Shown piece by piece: positions 15,415-22,712 of a stretch of DNA of 39,731 bases. The position numbers and the translations under genes are program-made. Position 1 is the first letter of the stretch. Every line of letters starts with the position of its first letter. A model generated the notes under the pieces. It was not told where the DNA came from. It made no database searches and worked only from the letters and a program-made list of their open reading frames with translations. Source of the stretch: Clostridia bacterium (GTDB lineage Bacteria > Bacillota > Clostridia > Christensenellales > Borkfalkiaceae); contig JAFQJB010000021.1 of assembly GCA_017397305.1 (NCBI GenBank), forward strand, positions 1-39,731, in the 5' to 3' direction.

Positions 15415-17256
15415 TTATTCTTCAACGTCGGTCGGTGTAAAGTCGGGGATAGGCTCTTTTTTCTTATCGATAAGTTTAATAACAAGTAGTGCCGAGCCGA
15501 AAAGTATTAGGGCAACGCCCCAAATGATAAGTCCCGAAGCAAGTCCGCCAAGTGGCAATGCAAGTCCGCCAACGAGGTATGCTATAAAGGATATAATTGC
15601 AATCAAACCCGCATAGGGGAGTTGAGTGTTAACGTGGTTAACGTGGTTGCAGTTTGCACCGGCTGAAGCAAGGATAGTGGTGTCGGAAATAGGTGATATG
15701 TGGTCGCCGAATACCGCACCGCCTAAAGTTGCGGAGATTGTCATTATGGTAAGGGTTGTAACTTCCGTACCTAGTATTGCCGTTGATAACGGGATAAGAA
15801 CGCCGAACGTGCCCCAAGACGTGCCGGTTGCAAAAGCAATACCGCAAGCAAGAGCAAAGAATACAGCGGGGAATAGCCAGTTTAAGTTTATACCGGTGAG
15901 CGCGCCTTCTACAAAGCCTCTTGCGTCTAAGTATCCACCCTTAGCACCCATGATGCCAGAGAGCGTCCACGCAAACGTCAAGATTAAGATTGCGGGTACC
16001 ATAGCCTTAAAACCTTGTGTGAAACTTTCGGTGATTTCCTTAAATGAAAGTGCTTTCATTGCCATATAGTATACGGCGATTATGATAAGAGCAACGGTAG
16101 AACCGATTGCAAGACTTAAACCCGCGTCGCAACTAGAGAATGCGTCGATAAGGCTTGTAACTTGCGGAACAGTGCCCAGCCCTTCCGCTTGGAACTCAGT
16201 AAAGATTGCAACCGTTTCGCCCCAAGTAACCGACGTTACTGAGTTAACGAACAATTCGATTTGTCCTAAGTCGTTTATTAGGTAGTAATACGTTTCGCCC
16301 GTAGCACCGAGATTAGCACCCGCCTCGCCAAGCATTTCAAGGATTTCGGGGGTGTTATTTAAGGTTGCTACAATAGAGCCGTCCGCGTTAGTTAAAATGC
16401 CGATAACGTCAGCTCTTGCAAACGAAAGGTCAAGCGAAGAACCCCAGTTATAAAAATATCCAACGTAAATCATACCGCCTATGCAACATACGATAAGTAT
16501 GATAACGGGTATAAGAAGGTATTGAACTTTTGCTTTCTTTTTAGCCTTAAATTCAACCTTTTCTTCAGCGGGAAGGTCGGTTGCGCCTGCGTTTAGGTCG
16601 CCAGTCGTCTTTGCAATGTATTCGTGCTTACGCATTTTGCCGAAGTTAAACTTCCAAATACAGAAGACGAAAACCATTACTATCGTTAGTATTGCGTAAA
16701 CGTTAAAGGGAACGGTGCGCATAAATACCGAAAGGCTGTTGCCTTCAAGTTCGCCCGAAACTGCTGCCGCCCAAGAAGAGATGGGGGCAATTATGCAAAC
16801 GGGGGCAGCGGTAGAGTCGATAATCCACGCAAGTTTAGAGCGCGAAACTCTATACTTATCGGTAAGCGGTTTCATAACCGAGCCAACTGTTAAGCAGTTA
16901 AAGTAGTCGTCCACAAAGATTGCACAACCGAGAGCCGCAGTAGCGGTGAGTGCGCCTTTTTCGGACTTGATTTTCTTTGACGCCCACCTGCCGTAAGCTT
17001 GCGAACCGCCCGACTTTTGCATGAGTACAACGATGATTCCTAAAACAACCAAAAATGCTAGGATGGATACGTTTGCGCCCACCTTTTCGCTCATGACGGT
17101 GAATGTTGTGCCGAGTGCTTCAATCGGGTTACCGCAGGCTAAGAACATACCGCCAACGAAAATACCTAGGAAAAGCGAAACGTACACTTGTTTGGTAATA
17201 AGGGCGAGAAGAATTGCCACTAATGCTGGCACAAACGCCCAAAAGGTACTTGACAT
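15415..17256 (-). CDS. Na+/H+ antiporter, NhaC family
   Basis: This polytopic cytoplasmic-membrane protein of 613 residues would exchange sodium for protons, or act on a related solute. Recognisable are ATGTSWGTFGVLIPL and FGDHISPISDTTILASAG, near-invariant in the NhaC/YheL group. A central non-membrane segment (about 240-370) is inserted between two bundles of helices, more than in short NhaC proteins. The start at 17256 (MSSTFW) is chosen because AAAGGAG lies just upstream. The longer in-frame start at 17316 has none. NhaC-family members also include malate/lactate exchangers, so the substrate is not certain. Confidence 0.88.
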   Translation of the reverse strand: MSSTFWAFVPALVAILLALITKQVYVSLFLGIFVGGMFLACGNPIEALGTTFTVMSEKVGANVSILAFLVVLGIIVVLMQKSGGSQAYGRWASKKIKSEKGALTATAALGCAIFVDDYFNCLTVGSVMKPLTDKYRVSRSKLAWIIDSTAAPVCIIAPISSWAAAVSGELEGNSLSVFMRTVPFNVYAILTIVMVFVFCIWKFNFGKMRKHEYIAKTTGDLNAGATDLPAEEKVEFKAKKKAKVQYLLIPVIILIVCCIGGMIYVGYFYNWGSSLDLSFARADVIGILTNADGSIVATLNNTPEILEMLGEAGANLGATGETYYYLINDLGQIELFVNSVTSVTWGETVAIFTEFQAEGLGTVPQVTSLIDAFSSCDAGLSLAIGSTVALIIIAVYYMAMKALSFKEITESFTQGFKAMVPAILILTFAWTLSGIMGAKGGYLDARGFVEGALTGINLNWLFPAVFFALACGIAFATGTSWGTFGVLIPLSTAILGTEVTTLTIMTISATLGGAVFGDHISPISDTTILASAGANCNHVNHVNTQLPYAGLIAIISFIAYLVGGLALPLGGLASGLIIWGVALILFGSALLVIKLIDKKKEPIPDFTPTDVEE

Positions 17257-17282
17257 AAATTTCTCCTTTGTAAAAAATTTTT

Positions 17283-17302
17283 GCGCACGAACGTGCGTGC
17301 GC
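17283..17302 (-). promoter_or_regulatory. GC-rich hairpin in the antiporter leader
   Basis: GCGCACG and CGTGCGC form a 7-bp stem with a 6-base loop between the promoter and the start codon, and the minus strand then runs into an A/T tract. A leader hairpin or attenuator is possible. Confidence 0.4.
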
Positions 17303-17320
17303 GTATTATTATGCATTAAG

Positions 17321-17347
17321 ATTATACTATTTTATGTAAAAAGTCAA
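17321..17347 (-). promoter_or_regulatory. Probable promoter of the NhaC-family gene
   Basis: Minus strand TTGACT, 15-bp spacer (short), consensus TATAAT. Confidence 0.45.
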
Positions 17348-17377
17348 TATCAAAATTGAAATTTGTCGGTTAAATGT

Positions 17378-18154
17378 TTAGTAATTGGTGTTTTCGGGGG
17401 TAATAATCTTACATTTTGTCTCTGCAATCTTTTCCACGAATTCGATAGGGGGTGTCTTTTCGGTAATCAAATAGTCTACCTCGTCAAAGTTAAAGTTTCT
17501 ACAAAGGAAGGTCTTATTGAACTTTGTGCTGTCGCAAAGCACGGCAACCACGCTGGAGTTTTTACGCATTTGTTGTTTAAGTTTGGACTGCTCTATACTC
17601 GAGTCGGTAAAACCGCTGTTAAGCCCCACGCCCGAACAAGAAACGAGCGAAATATCGGCGTGAATTCTTGCAATGTAATCCATTGTGTCAGTGCCGATTA
17701 TGGAGTTGGAGTGGTTTTGTATTTGCCCGCCGGCAATATAAATTTTAACGTTGTTTGTTTGTGATAATAGTAGTGCGTTTCTAAGTCCAGTAGTGGTAAC
17801 CGATAGAAATTGGAAGTTGTTGAGTAGGGGAACTACCGTACCCACCGTACTCGACGAATCAATAAATACCGAATCACCGTTTTTAATAAGTTTTGAGGCT
17901 AGGGTGGCTATTGTTTTTTTTGCGACTATGTTTTCTTGCTCTCTTATCGCAAAAGCCGATTCTTCGGCACTCGACTTAAAGGGCATAGCTCCGCCGTGAG
18001 AACGTTTGATAAGTCCTTGCTTTTCCATAATGCGAAGGTCACGCCTAATAGTAGCACCGCTTACGAAAAGTTCGTGTGCAAGTTCTTCAACCGTAGCCGA
18101 TTTATTTTTGTTCAAAATTTCCAAAATTTCTTCTTGACGTTCAAGTGTGAGCAC
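17378..18154 (-). CDS. DeoR-family transcriptional regulator
   Basis: This 258-residue repressor has an N-terminal winged helix (residues 1-57, with ATVEELAHELFVSGATIRRDL) followed by the DeoR C-terminal sugar-phosphate-sensing fold. The DSSSTVG and TTTGLRNALLL blocks bind phosphosugar effectors in the family. It starts with GTG behind AGGAG. It is divergent from the dehydrogenase/2-oxoacid dehydrogenase operon, and a three-fold 10-bp repeat covers its own start site, so control of itself and of that operon is the natural inference. The effector is unknown. Confidence 0.9.
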   Translation of the reverse strand: MLTLERQEEILEILNKNKSATVEELAHELFVSGATIRRDLRIMEKQGLIKRSHGGAMPFKSSAEESAFAIREQENIVAKKTIATLASKLIKNGDSVFIDSSSTVGTVVPLLNNFQFLSVTTTGLRNALLLSQTNNVKIYIAGGQIQNHSNSIIGTDTMDYIARIHADISLVSCSGVGLNSGFTDSSIEQSKLKQQMRKNSSVVAVLCDSTKFNKTFLCRNFNFDEVDYLITEKTPPIEFVEKIAETKCKIITPENTNY

Positions 18155-18194
18155 TTTTTTTCTCCTAAAAACCTAATTTTTGCCGAAAACGATG

Positions 18195-18224
18195 TTCATT
18201 TGTTTTCACTTGCTTTCATATTTT
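18195..18224. promoter_or_regulatory. Three 10-bp direct repeats, likely DeoR operator
   Basis: TTCATTTGTT, TTCACTTGCT and TTCATATTTT lie head to tail with a 10-bp period, one helix turn. They sit immediately downstream of the regulator's own -10 element. Tandem direct repeats of this kind are typical of DeoR-family binding sites. Confidence 0.5.
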
Positions 18225-18248
18225 AACACAAAAAAATTTTTTTTGCAA
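18220..18248 (-). promoter_or_regulatory. Sigma-A promoter of the DeoR-family gene
   Basis: Minus strand TTGCAA, 17-bp spacer, TAAAAT, overlapping the direct repeats on their upstream side. Confidence 0.55.
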
Positions 18249-18252
18249 CTTA

Positions 18253-18280
18253 TTTACAAATGGTGCGAAAACATTATATA
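18253..18280 (+). promoter_or_regulatory. Probable promoter of the dehydrogenase / 2-oxoacid dehydrogenase operon
   Basis: TTTACA, 16-bp spacer, TATATA. A TATAAT at 18286 is an alternative -10 but has no good -35. The segment around 18256-18271 also carries ACAAATG and GCGAAAAC, resembling the DeoR repeat unit. Confidence 0.4.
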
Positions 18281-18326
18281 TATGTTATAATAAAAAAGTA
18301 TAAAAATCTTAGGAGGACAAACCTAT

Positions 18327-19598
18327 ATGAAAACTAAAGCCGTTAGACTTTACGGACAAAGCGATTTGAGACTTGAAGAGTTCGAATTGCCGGAAATTAC
18401 AGAAAACGAAATTTTAGCACGCGTAGTATCAGACAGTATTTGTATGTCAAGCTATAAAGCTGCTATCCAAGGTGCAAACCACAAGAGAGTTCCCGAAGAC
18501 ATCGCAACCAATCCCGTTATCATTGGTCACGAATTCTGCGGTGATATCGTTAAGGTTGGCGCAAAATGGCAACACCTTTTCAAAGAAGGTATGAAGTTCG
18601 GTATTCAACCCGCAATGAACCTTCCCGAAAACCCCGTTATCGCACCCGGATATTCATACACCAAAATCGGCGGTGACGCAACTTACGTTATTATCCCTAA
18701 CGAAGTAATGGAAAGCGATTGCCTTATTCCTTACGAAGGTGACAGCTACTTTAAGGCTTCACTTGCTGAACCTATGTCTTGCATTATCGCAGGCTATCAC
18801 GAAAACTATCACAGCGTTTACGAAACCCACTCACACGAAATGGGTATTAAAGAAGGTGGTGCTGTTGCAATTCTTGCAGGCGTTGGTCCCATGGGTCTCG
18901 GCGCAGTTGACTACGGTATCCACGGCGACAGAAAACCCTCGCTCATGGTTGTAACCGATATCGACCAAGCAAGACTTGATAGAGCGGCAACCCTTCTCAC
19001 CGTAGAGGAAGCTGCTAAAAATGGCGTTAAACTCGTTTACGTTAACACTTCTACCATTGAAGACCCCGTTGCATACATGAAAGAACTCAACGGCGGTAAT
19101 GGTTATGACGACGTATTCGTATACGCACCCGTTGCACCCCTTATCGAACAAGGCGACGCACTTCTTGCTTACAACGGATGCTTAAACTTCTTTGCTGGTC
19201 CCACCAAAACCGATTTCTCTGCTAAGTTCAACTTCTATGACGTTCACTATGCGTTCCACAGAATCACCGGTACCTCTGGCGGTAACACCAACGACCTTAA
19301 AGAAGCACTTAAACTTGCAGGCGAAGGCAGAATCGACCCGTCTATCATGATTTCACACGTTGGTGGTCTTGACAGCGTTATCGAAACTACTTTGAACCTT
19401 CCCAACATCAAGGGTGCTAAAAAACTTGCATACACTCACGTTTCAATGCCCATGACCGCTATTGCGGACTTTAGAAAGATTGGCGAAGAAACTGGCGACA
19501 AGTTCTATCTTGACCTCGCAGACATCTGTGATAAGAACAATGGTATTTGGTCGGCTGAAGCTGAAAAATATCTTCTTGCAAACGCAAAGAAAATCTAA
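18327..19598 (+). CDS. Zinc-dependent alcohol/polyol dehydrogenase, L-sorbose-1-phosphate reductase-like
   Basis: This is a 423-residue medium-chain dehydrogenase. It has a GroES-like catalytic domain with zinc ligands at ICMSS (Cys), GHEF (His/Glu) and SLAEPMSC, and a Rossmann domain with LAGVGPMGLGAVDYG. Length and the long N-terminal domain resemble SorE-type L-sorbose-1-phosphate reductases more than simple alcohol dehydrogenases. An AGGAGGA site precedes the ATG. It is the first gene of the E2-E3-E1 cluster and has the same C-ending codon bias, pointing to a shared, highly expressed pathway. The true substrate is not evident. Confidence 0.8.
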   Translation: MKTKAVRLYGQSDLRLEEFELPEITENEILARVVSDSICMSSYKAAIQGANHKRVPEDIATNPVIIGHEFCGDIVKVGAKWQHLFKEGMKFGIQPAMNLPENPVIAPGYSYTKIGGDATYVIIPNEVMESDCLIPYEGDSYFKASLAEPMSCIIAGYHENYHSVYETHSHEMGIKEGGAVAILAGVGPMGLGAVDYGIHGDRKPSLMVVTDIDQARLDRAATLLTVEEAAKNGVKLVYVNTSTIEDPVAYMKELNGGNGYDDVFVYAPVAPLIEQGDALLAYNGCLNFFAGPTKTDFSAKFNFYDVHYAFHRITGTSGGNTNDLKEALKLAGEGRIDPSIMISHVGGLDSVIETTLNLPNIKGAKKLAYTHVSMPMTAIADFRKIGEETGDKFYLDLADICDKNNGIWSAEAEKYLLANAKKI

Positions 19599-19638
19599 TT
19601 TAAGTTAAATATCAAATCTATATAAGGAGAATTTATTT

Positions 19639-21297
19639 ATGGCAAAACCTATATTGATGCCTAAAGCAGGTATTACGGTAGAAAGCTGTATTCTTACCAG
19701 CTGGAACGTAAAGGTAGGCGACACCGTTAAAATTGGTGACGTTGTATGTTCTTATGAAACCGACAAATCTGCATTCGACCTCACTGCTGAAGTAGAAGGT
19801 GAAGTTCTTGCACTCTTCTGTGAAGAAGGCGACGAAGTTCCCGTACTTACCAACATTGCTGCAGTAGGCGCAAAGGGTGAAGATTTCTCTGCACTCGCAC
19901 CTAATGGTGCACCCGCTGCTGCTCCCGCTGTTGAAGTTAAGGCAGAAGCCCCCGCTCCCGCACCCGCGGCAGCACCTGCACCCGCTCCAGTTTCTACTAA
20001 TGCTAAACCCGTTACCATGCCCAAGGCTGGTATCACCGTTGAAAGTTGTATCCTCACTAAGTGGAACGTTAAGGTTGGCGACACCGTTAAGGTGGGCGAC
20101 GTTATGTTCTCATATGAAACTGATAAATCTTCTTTCGACTATCAAGCTGAAATCGAAGGTGAAGTTCTTGCAATCTTCTGCGAAGAAGGCGACGAAGTTC
20201 CCGTTCTTTCAAATGTATGTGCAGTAGGTGAACATGGGGAAGACGCTTCTTGTCTCGCTCCCGGTGGCGCACCCGCAGCTGCACCCGCTGTTGAAGTTAA
20301 GGCTGAAGCACCTGTACAAGCAGCTGCTGCACCCGTTCAAACTGCAACCGCTAGTGCTGACGGAAAAATCTTCGTTTCACCTAGAGCAAAGAATCTCGCT
20401 GAAAAACTCGGTGTGGACCTTAAAACTGCTACTGCAACTGGTCCTAACGGAAGAATTATTGAAAGAGACGTTCGCGAAGCAAGTGTAAACGCAAAAGTTG
20501 TTGAAGTTGCACCCGCAGCTGCACCTGCTCCCGCAGCAGCACCCGCTGCCGCTCCCGCAGTAGAAGAAAAAGCTTCTACCGACTTGAAGGCTTACAAGGA
20601 CGAAAAGATGTCCAACATAAGAAAGGTAATCGCAAAGAACATGGTATTAAGCTTGTCTACTATGGCACAACTTACCCACACCATTTCTTTCGACTGCACC
20701 AACGTTATGGCATTTAGAAAGTTCTTGAAAGACAATGCTGAAACTCTTAAACTTCCTCCTATCACTATCAACAACATCATCGTTTATGCAGTATCAAGAG
20801 TATTGAAAAAACACAGAGATTTGAATGCTCACTTAATAAACGGCGACACAATGCGTTATTTTGAACACGTAAACATGGGTATTGCAACCGATACGCCTAG
20901 AGGACTTTTGGTTCCCACGCTCTTTGGTGCTGACACCATGACCCTTTCAGAAATCGCAGTTAAATCTAAAAAACTTTCTCAAGACGCAATCGACGGCAAA
21001 CTTGCACCCGAACTTTTGACGGGCGGAAGCTTCACCATCAGCAACGTAGGTACTATGGGTATCGAAAGCTTTACTCCTGTTGTTAATCCTCCTCAAACTG
21101 GTATTCTCGGCGTAAACACCTTGGAAACCAGAGTTAAGATTGGCAAGGAAGGCGAAATCGTTCCTTACACCGCAATGGCTCTCTCACTCTCATACGACCA
21201 CAGAGCACTCGATGGTGCACCTGCATCAAGATTCTTGAAAGACTTAAAAGATTATCTCGAAAACTTCAGCGTAAATCTTATGGCTGATTCAATCTAA
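19639..21297 (+). CDS. Dihydrolipoamide acyltransferase (E2) with two lipoyl domains
   Basis: This is the core subunit of a 2-oxoacid dehydrogenase complex (552 residues). Two lipoyl domains (about 1-77 and 126-200) carry the lipoylated lysines K43 and K163 in ETDKS. They are nearly identical, including the unusual GITVESCILT opening. Ala/Pro-rich linkers follow each, both ending APAVEVKAEAP. A peripheral-subunit-binding domain lies at about 247-280 (VSPRAKNLAEKLGVDL). The catalytic domain (about 325-552) ends with DHRALDG, H521 being the catalytic histidine. An AAGGAGA site is present. The acyl group cannot be identified from the sequence. Confidence 0.93.
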   Translation: MAKPILMPKAGITVESCILTSWNVKVGDTVKIGDVVCSYETDKSAFDLTAEVEGEVLALFCEEGDEVPVLTNIAAVGAKGEDFSALAPNGAPAAAPAVEVKAEAPAPAPAAAPAPAPVSTNAKPVTMPKAGITVESCILTKWNVKVGDTVKVGDVMFSYETDKSSFDYQAEIEGEVLAIFCEEGDEVPVLSNVCAVGEHGEDASCLAPGGAPAAAPAVEVKAEAPVQAAAAPVQTATASADGKIFVSPRAKNLAEKLGVDLKTATATGPNGRIIERDVREASVNAKVVEVAPAAAPAPAAAPAAAPAVEEKASTDLKAYKDEKMSNIRKVIAKNMVLSLSTMAQLTHTISFDCTNVMAFRKFLKDNAETLKLPPITINNIIVYAVSRVLKKHRDLNAHLINGDTMRYFEHVNMGIATDTPRGLLVPTLFGADTMTLSEIAVKSKKLSQDAIDGKLAPELLTGGSFTISNVGTMGIESFTPVVNPPQTGILGVNTLETRVKIGKEGEIVPYTAMALSLSYDHRALDGAPASRFLKDLKDYLENFSVNLMADSI

Positions 21298-21310
21298 TAA
21301 GGAGAACATT

Positions 21311-22681
21311 ATGGAAATTTTTGATTTAATAGTTATCGGTGGCGGTCCTGGTGGATATCTCGCTGCTGAACGTGCTGGACACGCAGGTTTGAAGACCATG
21401 GTTATCGAAAAGAGAGCGTTTGGTGGCGTTTGCCTTAACGAAGGTTGCGTTCCCAGCAAAACTTTCCTTAACTCCGCAAAGGTTTTCGACTATGCTAACC
21501 ACGCAAAAGCATACGGCGTAACCGTTGAAGGCAAAACTGCCGTTGACCAAAAGTTCGTTGTAGAGAGAAAGAACGGCGTTGTTAAAATGCTCGTTTCAGG
21601 CGTAAAGGGTCAACTCAAGAGAAACAAGGTTACCATGAAGGAAACCGAAGGTTATATCGAAGGAAAGAACGACGAAGGCTACATCATCAAAGCTGGCGAA
21701 GAAAAGTTCATTGCAAAACGTTTAATCGTTGCAACTGGTTCTATGCCCGTTGTTCCCCCAATTCCCGGTCTTCGTGAAAATCTCGAAACTGGCGTAGTTC
21801 TTACCAATAGGGAAGTGCTCGACCTTACCGAAATCCCCGAAAAGTTCGTAGTAATCGGCGGTGGTGTTATCGGTCTTGAAATGGCAAGTTATTTCTCATC
21901 AGTTGGTTCTAAAGTTACCGTTGTTGAAATGCTCAACAAAATCGCAGGCCCCACTGAAAATGAAATCTCTTCAATTCTTCAAAAGAGCCTCGAAAAGAAG
22001 GGTGTTGAATTCAAACTCGGTTGCAAGGTTACCGCTGTTGAAAAGGACGGCGTTGTTTACGAAAAAGACGGCAAGAGCGAAAAGGTTGCAGCAGACAAAA
22101 TTCTTTGCTCAATCGGTAGACGTGCAGTTACCCAAGGCATCGGCTTAGAAAACATCGGCGTTAATATGGAACGCGGTGCAATCATCACCGACGATATGAT
22201 GAGAACTAACGTTGCAAACGTATACGCAGTAGGCGACGTAAACGGCAAGATTATGCTCGCTCATACCGCTTATAGAGAAGCAGAAGTTGCAGTTAACAAC
22301 ATCGTTGGCAAGAAAGACCGTATGCGTTATAACGTAATTCCTTCAGTTATCTACACCAACCCCGAAGTTGCTTCTGTTGGTGAAACTGAAGAATCTGCAA
22401 AGGCAAAGGGTATCGACGTTAAGGGCGTATCAATTCCTCTCACTTTCTCTGGAAGATACATTGCTGAAAACACCGACCTCAACGGTATTTGCAAACTCGT
22501 TGTAAACAAAAAGACCAACACCTTAATCGGTGCACACATCATCGGTTCTTATGCAGGCGAATTTATCGTTGCAGTATCTGCAATGGTTGACCTTGAAGTT
22601 GATATTGAAAACATCAAGAAACTCGTATTCCCGCACCCGACCGTATGCGAAATCGTTAGAGAAGCGATTTTCCAAATCTAA
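21311..22681 (+). CDS. lpdA: Dihydrolipoamide dehydrogenase (E3)
   Basis: This FAD enzyme reoxidises dihydrolipoamide on E2 with NAD+. The 456-residue protein has the FAD-binding GGGPGGYLAAE, the redox disulfide C41/C46 in GGVCLNEGCVPSK, the NAD-binding GGGVIGLEMAS and the GDVNGKIMLAH block. The C-terminal catalytic pair lies in PHPTVCE (H442, E447). It lies 13 bases after E2 with an AAGGAGA site and shares the C-ending codon bias of the operon. Confidence 0.95.
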   Translation: MEIFDLIVIGGGPGGYLAAERAGHAGLKTMVIEKRAFGGVCLNEGCVPSKTFLNSAKVFDYANHAKAYGVTVEGKTAVDQKFVVERKNGVVKMLVSGVKGQLKRNKVTMKETEGYIEGKNDEGYIIKAGEEKFIAKRLIVATGSMPVVPPIPGLRENLETGVVLTNREVLDLTEIPEKFVVIGGGVIGLEMASYFSSVGSKVTVVEMLNKIAGPTENEISSILQKSLEKKGVEFKLGCKVTAVEKDGVVYEKDGKSEKVAADKILCSIGRRAVTQGIGLENIGVNMERGAIITDDMMRTNVANVYAVGDVNGKIMLAHTAYREAEVAVNNIVGKKDRMRYNVIPSVIYTNPEVASVGETEESAKAKGIDVKGVSIPLTFSGRYIAENTDLNGICKLVVNKKTNTLIGAHIIGSYAGEFIVAVSAMVDLEVDIENIKKLVFPHPTVCEIVREAIFQI

Positions 22682-22712
22682 TTTAGTTAAAAATAAATAA
22701 GGAGATATAAAA

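Noticed and set aside
19877..20488. Out-of-frame plus-strand frames inside the E2 gene
   Set aside because: They arise from the Ala/Pro-rich linker repeats; the E2 frame is unambiguous.
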